Virus record (IMG/VR): IMGVR_UViG_3300008448_000404
Location: 1 to 30,733 of that record
Length of the DNA: 30,733 nucleotides
Strand: one strand, 5' to 3'
Source of the DNA: a virus
Of the stretch, positions 16,591 to 23,720 are shown piece after piece (positions within the stretch are counted from its first letter, which is position 1; every line of letters begins with the position of its first letter). The notes below the pieces were generated by a model. It saw nothing but the letters and a program-made list of their open reading frames with translations. It was not told the origin of the DNA and did not search any database. Made by a program: the position numbers and the translations under genes.

Positions 16591-17465
16591 CTGCAAAAGT
16601 ACTGCACCTAGAACCCACTACTATCTGTCAGGCCGAATGTCCGCAGTGCCCTCGTACATACCAAACTGGTTACGAGATAGTCTCTATGTCAGCATCAAAA
16701 GCTAAAGAAATATTTTCTGTTGAATTTATTCAATCGCTGGACAAAATGTTCATGTGCGGCAATTTAGGCGACCCTGCGGCAGCTGAAGATGCTGTGGAAA
16801 TTTACAGATACTTTAGACAGCACAATCCAAACATTGTGTTAGGAATGAATACCAATGGTGGATTACGTAATAGAAAATTTTGGACTGAATTGGGTCGATT
16901 ATTTTCAAACCCATTAGACTATGTGGTATTCAGCATTGACGGATTAGAAGACACCAATCACATATATCGAAAAAATGTTGCCTGGCATCATGTAATCAAT
17001 AATGCTAAAACTTTTATTGACTCTGGTGGTAGCGCACATTGGGACATGCTGATATTTGAACACAACGAGCATCAAGTCAGTGACTGTGCCAAGTTAGCCA
17101 AAGATTTAGGTTTTAGTTGGTTCCGAGCCAAGGTCAGCAAACGACACAACGAAGTTCCTGTAGCATTTTTGCGGCCTCCACGTAATTGGATTGATCCTGT
17201 GATAGAATCAGTTGATATCGATTGTCATGTACTTAAAGAACAGAGTGTATATGTAAATGCACAAGGGGATTGGTTTCCTTGTTGTTGGCATGGCCTTTCA
17301 CAGCCAAATAATAATGTAGTAAGTTGGTTTTCACAGTTAAAAGAAACATGGACTACCAGCCCTGATCCAATTTGCAAAACAAACTGCGGTACTAGATATG
17401 GGCAAACTAGTTTTTCAAATCAGTGGCAACAGGAAATTGAATTAACTAATTACAAGTATGACTAG
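16587..17465 (+). CDS. Second radical SAM/SPASM-like protein
   Basis: The start is ATG 16587, in the ATGA overlap with the stop of the first radical SAM gene; an upstream in-frame ATG at 16548 would lie deep inside that gene. The 292-residue protein has CQAECPQC (C14, C18, C21), then MCGNLGDP (57-63) in the place of the usual GGE. The C-terminus has C213, the pair C232-C233 (GDWFPCCWHG) and C263/C267 (CKTNCG), a SPASM-like cysteine set. It is different from its neighbour in sequence, so this is not a recent duplication. Two consecutive radical SAM genes often act on the same substrate or in sequence. It overlaps the nuclease gene downstream by 8 bases. Confidence 0.87.
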   Translation: MTAKVLHLEPTTICQAECPQCPRTYQTGYEIVSMSASKAKEIFSVEFIQSLDKMFMCGNLGDPAAAEDAVEIYRYFRQHNPNIVLGMNTNGGLRNRKFWTELGRLFSNPLDYVVFSIDGLEDTNHIYRKNVAWHHVINNAKTFIDSGGSAHWDMLIFEHNEHQVSDCAKLAKDLGFSWFRAKVSKRHNEVPVAFLRPPRNWIDPVIESVDIDCHVLKEQSVYVNAQGDWFPCCWHGLSQPNNNVVSWFSQLKETWTTSPDPICKTNCGTRYGQTSFSNQWQQEIELTNYKYD

Positions 17466-17964
17466 TCCACAAAAAGCCAAGGGCAACGCCTGGGAGCGCC
17501 AAGTTGCCGAACATTTAACCAATCTATACGGCGAAAGATTTATTCGTGTGCCGCACAGTGGTGCCTACATTGGCGGCACTAACTCTGCCCGTAAAGAATT
17601 TTTACACGAAGGTCAAATACGCAGTTTTAAAGGCGATATTATACCCGGTCAGAGTTTTCCGCGATTCAATACAGAATGTAAAAGTTATAAAGATTTTCCA
17701 TTCCATCAGCTGTACTCAGGAGAAGTTAAAATTCTTGATGCTTGGTTAGGGCAACTGTTAGAAGTTGCAGACTCCGGCGATTATAGTATTTTGATAATGA
17801 AATTTAATCGCAAGGGAAAATTTGTTGCGGTTCAAGATCCCGTAATAGGCGCCGATCAAGGATATAGTGTGTATAATAGTACAAAACATGGTCGCTGGTG
17901 GATTTTAGAATATGATCTTTTTTGGTTACACAACAAAGAAGCTGTTAAAGGGCGCTGTGCATGA
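17458..17964 (+). CDS. PD-(D/E)XK nuclease, Holliday-junction-resolvase type
   Basis: The 168-residue protein shows the pattern of archaeal/phage Holliday junction resolvase-like nucleases: KGNAWERQVAEHL with E13 at the N-terminus, FKGDII with D60, and TECKSY with E73 and K75 (the E-x-K of the active site). Size fits the family (about 130-170). It could cut branched DNA made by gp46/gp47-dependent recombination, a job T4 does with the unrelated endonuclease VII (gp49). Placement at the end of the recombination operon supports this. Other restriction-like cleavage roles remain possible. It overlaps both neighbours (8 and 4 bases). Confidence 0.8.
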   Translation: MTSPQKAKGNAWERQVAEHLTNLYGERFIRVPHSGAYIGGTNSARKEFLHEGQIRSFKGDIIPGQSFPRFNTECKSYKDFPFHQLYSGEVKILDAWLGQLLEVADSGDYSILIMKFNRKGKFVAVQDPVIGADQGYSVYNSTKHGRWWILEYDLFWLHNKEAVKGRCA

Positions 17965-18746
17965 CTGTGCAACTATTGCGATGGCCCAGTGGTAGCGGTG
18001 GGGACACTGTTTTAAAAATACTGTTAGACAGCAATCCAGAATTGCAATCTAATATAAAATTTAAAGAATTAACAGAGTCCGGGCGTACTACAACTGAGTT
18101 CACAGAATTAGTTACACAGTATCCAGAATTGGCCAATTTAAGCGGGCGAATGTCCGATTATGAAGACCGAGAAACATTAAATCGTATAATCGAAACTTTA
18201 AAAAAACTATCCACTGAAAAAACAGACTACATTTTTAGATGTCATGGCTTTATTCCAGAATTTGAAAAATTTGATATAATTGATATAAAACCAACCAAAA
18301 CTTATTTTAGCTTTATAATACAATCTCACATGGCAAAGCGAGCATTTAGATCGGAAAACGACGGAGTTAACGATTTACATATTCACCTCAGACACAATGA
18401 TAAGTATCAACAAGAGTCGTTGGATTACGAAACTTACTGTGTGGCTGTGCAACATTTAAAAAATATTGAACAGGCTCGCAGTCCAAATTATCTACTTGTG
18501 GATACTTTATTATTAAATTGGATCAGTTTAAAATATAAACTATCAGATCTTGGATTTACTATTCGAGATCAATGCAAACTCTACTACACATCATGGCTTG
18601 ATCAAAACACAAACTACATCTCATCACCAAAATACAGATACTACATTGGCACCCAAGACTACAACTACCACGACACTTCTCTAAATCGAATCGAACGCTA
18701 CTGTCTTTTGGCACTCTCCGGCAATCACTTTCAAATCTTAAATTAA
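17961..18746 (+). CDS. Unknown protein with N-terminal glycine loop (SGSGGD)
   Basis: The 261-residue last gene of the operon overlaps the nuclease stop by 4 bases (ATGA). It begins MTVQLLRWPSGSGGDTVLKI: a strand, a Gly/Ser loop (S10-D15) and a helix, the same kind of unit as in the genes at 9942 and 12922. A second strand occurs at KTDYIFRCHGF (about 88-98) and a third at TYFSFIIQSHMAKRAF (about 114-129), fitting an alpha/beta nucleotide-binding or sulfotransferase-like fold, but no decisive residue is seen. The last 170 bases are unusually C-rich and G-poor for this genome. Function unknown. Confidence 0.65.
   Translation: MTVQLLRWPSGSGGDTVLKILLDSNPELQSNIKFKELTESGRTTTEFTELVTQYPELANLSGRMSDYEDRETLNRIIETLKKLSTEKTDYIFRCHGFIPEFEKFDIIDIKPTKTYFSFIIQSHMAKRAFRSENDGVNDLHIHLRHNDKYQQESLDYETYCVAVQHLKNIEQARSPNYLLVDTLLLNWISLKYKLSDLGFTIRDQCKLYYTSWLDQNTNYISSPKYRYYIGTQDYNYHDTSLNRIERYCLLALSGNHFQILN
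18570..18745 (+). promoter_or_regulatory. C-rich, G-poor stretch, possible Rho utilisation site
   Basis: The transcript of the last part of the operon is rich in C and A and very poor in G (for example 4 G in 18601-18660 by hand count). Such a stretch next to the operon end is where a Rho utilisation site would be expected. There is no U-tailed hairpin directly after the stop codon. Low-confidence inference from composition. Confidence 0.25.
18708..18736 (+). promoter_or_regulatory. Possible sigma70-like promoter for the candidate RNA
   Basis: TTGGCA (18708-18713; 5 of 6 to consensus) and TCAAAT (18731-18736; 4 of 6) are 17 bases apart, inside the end of the preceding gene. The predicted start near 18743 is about 25 bases upstream of the candidate structured RNA. 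Confidence 0.25.
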
Positions 18747-18768
18747 TTACATCACATAGCAACTTTGT

Positions 18769-19074
18769 TTGGTCGGGGTACCTCGACTCACTTTGAGACT
18801 GTACAGGTAGGGCTGTGCCGTTAGATCTAGTGCGTTGCAAGAAAAAAGCTAACTTCAGGCTGAAAAGGTCGAGGCAATGTGAAAAAGATACAACCTCAGC
18901 TTATAGAATTTGGGTCTATTCCGGATTACTAGGGTTCCGTTGACATGTGAAGCTAGAGTAGGGGGTACCGGTCAACCGCCTCCGCTGTCGTAAGACGAAT
19001 CTCTTTAGAATAGATGACTGTGCTACTCAGATGATGCATTGTTAATTCACCCGTAGAGGGTGAATTATGACCAA
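18769..19074 (+). ncRNA. Candidate structured RNA of unknown class
   Basis: This stretch is about 47% GC over 18781-19020 by hand count, above the AT-rich flanks, and folds into successive helices on the plus strand: 18801-18806 with 18813-18818 (GUACAG/CUGUGC); 18846-18850 with 18898-18902, enclosing 18854-18864 (UUCA-GGC-UGAA) and 18871-18874 with 18894-18897; 18903-18907 with 18915-18919; 18961-18965 with 18979-18983, with inner CGG-UCAA-CCG; 18986-18997 closed by a GUAA (GNRA) loop; and 19043-19067 (10-base stem). UUGGUC (18769-18774) can pair with GACCAA (19069-19074) to close the whole. Several pairs are G-U, which would be A-C on the other strand, so the plus strand is favoured. I saw no tRNA, tmRNA, RNase P, hammerhead or group I core. 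Transcription is unproven. Confidence 0.5.
19043..19067. terminator. Strong 10-base-pair hairpin
   Basis: TAATTCACCC and GGGTGAATTA form a perfect 10-pair stem around a GTAGA loop. No T-run follows on either strand, so it may be a 3'-end protecting stem of the candidate RNA rather than an intrinsic terminator. Confidence 0.4.
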
Positions 19075-19105
19075 TTAATCTAGATGATACTTAAAAAAGA
19101 AAGTT

Positions 19106-19138
19106 AAAAAAATGTTGTTGAGCGATAGCGAAAACAAC
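19106..19138 (-). terminator. Intrinsic terminator of the gp26/gp51-like operon
   Basis: On the minus strand GUUGUU (19138-19133) pairs with AACAAC (19119-19114) and is followed by A and seven U (19112-19106). It lies about 30 bases after the stop of the gp51-like gene. A second perfect 8-pair hairpin (19139-19157, AGACTTGC/GCAAGTCT) sits just before it and could add to the effect. Confidence 0.7.
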
Positions 19139-19167
19139 AGACTTGCGTAGCAAGTCTTTAAAAGAAG

Positions 19168-19386
19168 TTAAAAGAAGTTAAGCCCAGACTTCTTAGTAGT
19201 TTCTAAATTCTCTTTGATAATTTCAGAAATTATCTTTCGTTCTTCTGGACCTAGTTCCATGGCAATATCATATGTGATGCCACCACGCATGTACCAACAA
19301 TTACGTAATGCTTCTTCTTTTATGGCTCTTGACTCTTTATCGTATTGTTTGATTAATTCGATGATGTCTTCGTTGTCTAGTGTCAA
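19168..19386 (-). CDS. gp51-like baseplate hub assembly protein
   Basis: A 72-residue protein with the block ALRNCWYMRGGITYDIAMEL (about 26-45) then GPEERKIISEIIKENLETTK. Small proteins with a C-W-Y-M-R-G-x-[IL]-T motif follow gp26 in marine T4-like phages and take the place of T4 gp51, a hub-assembly factor. Its start overlaps the gp26 stop by 4 bases, the same arrangement. The functional name rests on position and motif memory. Because the C-W-Y-M-R-G motif and the two helices are clear, a real protein is likely, while the assembly role is inferred. Confidence 0.6.
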   Translation of the reverse strand: MTLDNEDIIELIKQYDKESRAIKEEALRNCWYMRGGITYDIAMELGPEERKIISEIIKENLETTKKSGLNFF

Positions 19387-20225
19387 GAGCCGTTGTCGAA
19401 AAAACTAGCATAATCAAAAGTTAAATCAACTTTGAATTCGTGTGTGCAATTGTCACATTTAACATCAATTGGTTTGATTGCAGCCTGCTTGGCTATGTCG
19501 TTTAAACGAGTTTGAATCTGCTTAATCAATTTAGTATCGCAATTCTGATAAAACTCATTGATGAATTGTTTATCTGTTATGGTGTTGCCGTCGCTGACAA
19601 TAGATCTGGTACTGTCGCTTAATGTTTTAATATTGAGATCTACTAGATTGTTCAAATGTGACGTGAACTTGGTTTTCTTTTCTTCCTCGGGCATATTCTC
19701 GTCAAGAGTTTTTAACAAACGTTGTTCTTCGAATTGAATTTGATTGGTAGCGTTTGCACTAAAATAACTTTGCGGTTGTAGCAAAATTTCAAGCCCATCG
19801 TAACTGATTGGAGTTTCATAGTCTGGGCGTTGTATGCTGGAAATTATATTTCTTAGATCCAAATCATAATTGTGCTCGGTGCCACATTTTGGACATTTGG
19901 TTCCAAAATCCATAAACTCGCCGTAGCTGGCAATTCTAATGGCTATTAGTGTAGCATCAAGGTCAATGCTGGGCATGCCCCATGCATCTTTAATATTTGG
20001 ACAACAACTATGTATAACACTAACAGTACCTTGACCGCTTAAAACAGCATCAGGAGTGCGTAGTGTTATTTCATCTTTGGCAGTCATTGGAAATACTGGA
20101 ATTTCCTTGTTTGTTGGTAACTCTAGTGTTCCGTCGACCCAAAAATCGCCTTTACTGGGCAATGGCAGGTACAATTTAGGTTGCCTAAAGTGTTTGGCCA
20201 ATGGGTTAGGTGCTTTTTGTTCCAT
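19383..20225 (-). CDS. gp26: Baseplate hub protein gp26 with zinc-ribbon cysteines
   Basis: I chose the ATG at 20225 (MEQKAPNPLAKHFRQPK), giving 280 residues. An ATG 117 bases upstream would run through the promoter region and into the divergent gene. The block LPSKGDFW (22-29) and then VFPMTAKDEITLRTPDAVL (44-62) are typical of gp26 in marine T4-like phages. CPKC (C111, C114) and CDNC (C257, C260) are two Cys pairs that may share one zinc, as in the CxxC-containing gp26 of T4 (208 residues). gp26 takes part in assembling the baseplate hub. A late core motif lies upstream at 20261-20268 on the same strand. Confidence 0.82.
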   Translation of the reverse strand: MEQKAPNPLAKHFRQPKLYLPLPSKGDFWVDGTLELPTNKEIPVFPMTAKDEITLRTPDAVLSGQGTVSVIHSCCPNIKDAWGMPSIDLDATLIAIRIASYGEFMDFGTKCPKCGTEHNYDLDLRNIISSIQRPDYETPISYDGLEILLQPQSYFSANATNQIQFEEQRLLKTLDENMPEEEKKTKFTSHLNNLVDLNIKTLSDSTRSIVSDGNTITDKQFINEFYQNCDTKLIKQIQTRLNDIAKQAAIKPIDVKCDNCTHEFKVDLTFDYASFFDNGS

Positions 20226-20234
20226 AATTTGAAT

Positions 20235-20270
20235 CCTATAAATATAATTGAATACATTCTTATTTATAGG
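20235..20270. promoter_or_regulatory. Face-to-face late promoters in a perfect inverted repeat
   Basis: CCTATAAATA (20235-20244) and its exact reverse complement TATTTATAGG (20261-20270) flank a 16-base spacer. Each arm carries a perfect TATAAATA: the plus copy (20237-20244) serves the tape measure gene at 20282 and the minus copy (20268-20261) serves gp26 at 20225. Start sites about 6 bases beyond each core would make the two transcripts overlap by only a few bases. Confidence 0.65.
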
Positions 20271-20281
20271 TAAAAACCACC

Positions 20282-23200
20282 ATGGCTTTAGAAGATGAGC
20301 AAATTCGCAAACTAGAAGACTATGCCAAACGATTTGGCACAAATGTTGATGAGCTCATTAAAGCACACAAAAGGGTAACAGGTGCCACAGAAGATTTTCG
20401 AGACGAGCTTGAAAAAAGCAAAGACAGTATTAGATATGCTAACCGTCAATTTGACGATGTAGAAAAGAAACTTAAAAAAAGCGGCAACAGTTACAGTGCA
20501 GTTATCAATGATCTAAATAGATTAGAAGATACTATTGAAGGAGTAGCAGACACAGGGCAAGATGCTATTCTTAAAATGCAGATGCAGAATCGTCTGGACG
20601 TGATGGCTCGCAAGGCTGCAAATGAACAGTATAGAAAACTTGCAGTAGATGCAGGCGCTGAACTGGTCAAGGGACTAATTAATTACAATATTGCTCGTGC
20701 CAAAGCATTGGTAGGCGCAGTACAAAGCGATTCAAGTGGGTTTCAAATGGCCGGCGATCTTGCAGTTGCCAGCATTGATGCACAAAATAAAACAGTTCAA
20801 GGCGTAGCAGGCGTTGTTGGTTCAGTTGGCACAGCAATGACCTTGCTGCCGGGTAAGTTTAAACTAATTGGCGTAGGTTTAACTGCACTGGCTGGAGCAG
20901 TGGGATTTGCTTCTGAAAAAATGTCAGACTTGGCCAAATTTGGTCTTGAAGTAGCAGTCAAAGAGTTAGAAAAAACAACAAAGGCATATAACGACAGTGC
21001 AACTGCTGGGGCACTATTTGCCGACGGCCTAGAAGGGCTAAGAAATACTGCACATTCAGCAAACTTAACAGTGGCGCAATTTGCCAATGTACTTAAGAAT
21101 AACTCTGGAGATTTAGCGGCTGCTGGTATCGGGCAAGTTGAAGCCGCTAAACAAGTTGGCCGTGTTGGTAAAGCATTTAAAGAATCTGGCGTACAAGATC
21201 AATTATTGAAGCTAGGTTATGGATTTGAAGAACAGGCCGCACTGACAGCAGAAACAATGGCCAGTATGCGTAGATCAGCAGGCGGCCGCGTTAGCGATGC
21301 CGAAGTGGCCACACAAACAGCCAAATATGCAGAAAACCTAAGATTAATTGCCAGTTTGACCGGCGAAGATGCCAAGAAAAAAGTACAGGCTGTACAAGAA
21401 CAAAACAATATCTTGGCGTTCCAACAAGAGTTAGCCAAGAAGTCTCCACAACAACGTGCTGAAATTGACAAGGCCATGGCCTTGATGACAGAGCAAGAAA
21501 GAAAGAATTTCAGAGAGCGTGTGATTTTTGGTGATGTAATTAACAAAGAAGGCGCAATATTTGAAGCCAATGTCAGTGGCGCAAGAGAAAAGAGTTTAAC
21601 ACTAGTTGATGCATTTAATAATAACAGATTGACTACAGAAGCAGTGGCCGAAGCCAATGCACAATACGGTGAGCAAATTAGAGAAAGTATTTTGTCACAA
21701 CAGGCATTGGGTCAAGCGGCCTATGCGGCAGGTGGTGCGTTGGGCGATGTTGCCAAAGCAATGATGGAAAGTGTAACGCAGTCTACTACACAAACCGCAG
21801 AAGCATTGGCCGCTAACAAAGCATCAATTGAAGCTGCCAAAAATACACAAAATGAATTAACTAATCAATATGTTGCCGCGGCCAAGTCGGCGCAGGATTT
21901 AAAAATTGCAGTTGAAATTGAATTGACTGGTGCAATTAAAAACTTTGCTAAAATTGCCAATTCTATATTAGACGGAGTAAAATCTCAAATGGCGGCCTTG
22001 GGCCTGGGTGGAATGACCGGTGGTCCTGGTGATATAAAAGCACAGCTGGAAAAACAAGACGAAACAAATAGAGCTCAAATGACAATGAGTGAAAAAGCCA
22101 TGTCATATGTGGCTGGGGCAGTCGAATCAGTTCCGCAAGGACTAGGCAAAGCATTAAGTGGAATTGGACTAAACTTAATTGGCGATTGGATGCAGTCAAA
22201 AACTAATGAAGTCCAAAAAGAAAGAATTGAAAACGAATCAAAATATTTAAAGTCTGAAGGTAGAAGCCAAGACGCTGCCAAAGTAGAAGAAAAATTTGAT
22301 AAAGCGGCAAGCGGAGTTGATGCATTGGGTAGTGCAGTTGCCCGAAGCATTGAAGTTATGGGATTCTTTGCCAGTGAGCTAACTGGATTAAGTTTTATAA
22401 CAGACATGACTAAAAAGGCTCAAGAACAACGTCTTGAGTACGAACGTAATTATGTAAAAGAAAAAGATAAAGAAGGTACCGGTAAAGTAAAAATGGCACA
22501 AGGTGGTGTTGTGTCTGGACCAACTACTGGATTTGACAATGTTGAGTTGCATGGCACAGAAGCAGTAATTCCGTTGTCGGGCGGTCGTGCTGTACCTGTC
22601 AGCATCGAAGGTGGTGTTGAACTGAAGAATCAGACTCCTGGTCAGCTACTGGAAGGAATGGCGTCACACTATGACGATCTGACCAACACAGTTAAATCGT
22701 ACTTTCAATTGCAAGGACAGCTACAATCTCTTGAAGCACTAAAAGACACCGGTGGAAAACCTGTTTATGTAGACACTGATCCAGAGTTGTTAAAAAGCAC
22801 AAATTCAATGTACACCAAACTTGACGAAATGAAACAAGTTTTGTTGAACAGTGGTTACAATAAAAATTTCTTAGAAAATAGTGACATAGCAGATAAAAGT
22901 CCTAAATTAGATTTACGCTATTATGATGTAATGGACTTGATGGAGGACACACAATCAAAAGGATTTAGTCGATTCAATGAGTTAATGTCCAAGTATGATT
23001 TGCTGTCGTCGGAGATCAAAGGGTCTGGCAATTTAACTGATGTTTCGGCCAATTTTAGTCAAAGTTTTCTTGATGCAGTTGAACTGTTAAAAACCAAAGC
23101 TGTTGATATAGCCGGCGCAAATTTTGACAAATTGAATAAAAGCAGATCTATTACGCCAGAAATGGATAAAAATCAACTGTCAAAATTGATGGAAGATGGA

Positions 23201-23692
23201 CCAGTTGCTGTATTCTCTAAAGTATTTGATAGCGCCGCAATTGGGCTAAAGTCTGTGTTTACCACAGTGGACGAAACAGAAAAGGCAAAACTGACAGAAA
23301 CTACAAGAGGGTTGCAAGATACCTTTGGCAATATCAAAGAAAAGATATTCCAAGGTTTGACAATGCCTACTGAAAATTTTGTAGCACCTCTAAGAGATTT
23401 AACAGCCAGCTTTGATAAAAAAACAGAACAGCCCGGGTTTGATACAGAAGAATTTAGAAAAGCATTGACCGAAGGCATCAAATTGGCAATGTCTACTGTG
23501 ACAACAAAAGCAGAAGCAGAAGACACAGTTCCTAAAGTTGATCTGAATGTTTCTAAATTAGAAGAGTTAATAGCTGTCATGCAAGAGCATAAAGAGTTGG
23601 CTCGAAAACAAGTTGAACAAAGCCAAGAAATGGCTGGCCTACTAGATGAACATAAATCTTTGAGTCAGCAATTATTGAATAACTCATACTAA
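20282..23692 (+). CDS. Tail tape measure protein (gp29-position equivalent)
   Basis: At 1136 residues it is the longest protein here. It is rich in predicted helix and coiled coil (starting DEQIRKLEDYAKRFGTNVDE), has a hydrophobic Gly/Ala stretch at about 172-214 (GVGLTALAGAVGFA), and at about 741-768 the phrase GGVVSGPTTGFDN then HGTEAVIPLSGG, the small motif found near the C-terminal part of many tape measure proteins. The tape measure sets tail length and passes into the cell envelope during DNA delivery. T4 gp29 has 590 residues, so this tail may be longer. It lies beside gp26/gp51-like, matching a hub role. I see no enzyme domain. Confidence 0.8.
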   Translation: MALEDEQIRKLEDYAKRFGTNVDELIKAHKRVTGATEDFRDELEKSKDSIRYANRQFDDVEKKLKKSGNSYSAVINDLNRLEDTIEGVADTGQDAILKMQMQNRLDVMARKAANEQYRKLAVDAGAELVKGLINYNIARAKALVGAVQSDSSGFQMAGDLAVASIDAQNKTVQGVAGVVGSVGTAMTLLPGKFKLIGVGLTALAGAVGFASEKMSDLAKFGLEVAVKELEKTTKAYNDSATAGALFADGLEGLRNTAHSANLTVAQFANVLKNNSGDLAAAGIGQVEAAKQVGRVGKAFKESGVQDQLLKLGYGFEEQAALTAETMASMRRSAGGRVSDAEVATQTAKYAENLRLIASLTGEDAKKKVQAVQEQNNILAFQQELAKKSPQQRAEIDKAMALMTEQERKNFRERVIFGDVINKEGAIFEANVSGAREKSLTLVDAFNNNRLTTEAVAEANAQYGEQIRESILSQQALGQAAYAAGGALGDVAKAMMESVTQSTTQTAEALAANKASIEAAKNTQNELTNQYVAAAKSAQDLKIAVEIELTGAIKNFAKIANSILDGVKSQMAALGLGGMTGGPGDIKAQLEKQDETNRAQMTMSEKAMSYVAGAVESVPQGLGKALSGIGLNLIGDWMQSKTNEVQKERIENESKYLKSEGRSQDAAKVEEKFDKAASGVDALGSAVARSIEVMGFFASELTGLSFITDMTKKAQEQRLEYERNYVKEKDKEGTGKVKMAQGGVVSGPTTGFDNVELHGTEAVIPLSGGRAVPVSIEGGVELKNQTPGQLLEGMASHYDDLTNTVKSYFQLQGQLQSLEALKDTGGKPVYVDTDPELLKSTNSMYTKLDEMKQVLLNSGYNKNFLENSDIADKSPKLDLRYYDVMDLMEDTQSKGFSRFNELMSKYDLLSSEIKGSGNLTDVSANFSQSFLDAVELLKTKAVDIAGANFDKLNKSRSITPEMDKNQLSKLMEDGPVAVFSKVFDSAAIGLKSVFTTVDETEKAKLTETTRGLQDTFGNIKEKIFQGLTMPTENFVAPLRDLTASFDKKTEQPGFDTEEFRKALTEGIKLAMSTVTTKAEAEDTVPKVDLNVSKLEELIAVMQEHKELARKQVEQSQEMAGLLDEHKSLSQQLLNNSY

Positions 23693-23695
23693 GGT

Positions 23696-23707
23696 TAAAT
23701 ACACTAC
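23696..23707 (+). promoter_or_regulatory. Late-promoter variant TAAATACACTAC before gp20
   Basis: GTTAAATA at 23694-23701 resembles the late core, and the 12 bases 23696-23707 are identical to 29766-29777 ahead of another virion gene. A start near 23707 gives a short leader to the ATG at 23721. Confidence 0.4.
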
Positions 23708-23720
23708 TGAGAAAACATCT

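Larger units (their letters stand above)
18747..19167. other. Gene-free stretch between convergent operons
   Basis: These 421 bases lie between the end of the plus-strand recombination operon and the end of the minus-strand gp26/gp51-like pair. No plausible protein gene is seen on either strand. The left three quarters (18769-19074) form the candidate structured RNA; the right part holds the minus-strand terminator and a perfect short hairpin; two tandem copies of AAAGAAGTTA fill 19161-19180. Confidence 0.7.

Noticed and set aside
18769-19074. tmRNA, RNase P RNA, hammerhead or group I intron as explanation of the structured stretch
   Set aside because: No tRNA-like ends with CCA, no tag reading frame, no GAGGAAAGUCC-type RNase P core, no CUGAUGA/GAAA hammerhead core, and the stretch lies between convergent genes instead of splitting one.
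19161-19180. Tandem AAAGAAGTTA as start of a repeat array or CRISPR
   Set aside because: Only two copies without spacers, partly within the end of the gp51-like gene.
20226-20342. Longer N-terminus of gp26 from an ATG at 20342
   Set aside because: It would run through the promoter palindrome and into the divergent tape measure gene; the conserved protein starts at 20225.
21217-21657. Open frame on the minus strand inside the tape measure gene (146 codons)
   Set aside because: It is a shadow of the strongly coding plus strand (Ser/Ala/Leu-rich text, no ribosome binding site, no family pattern).
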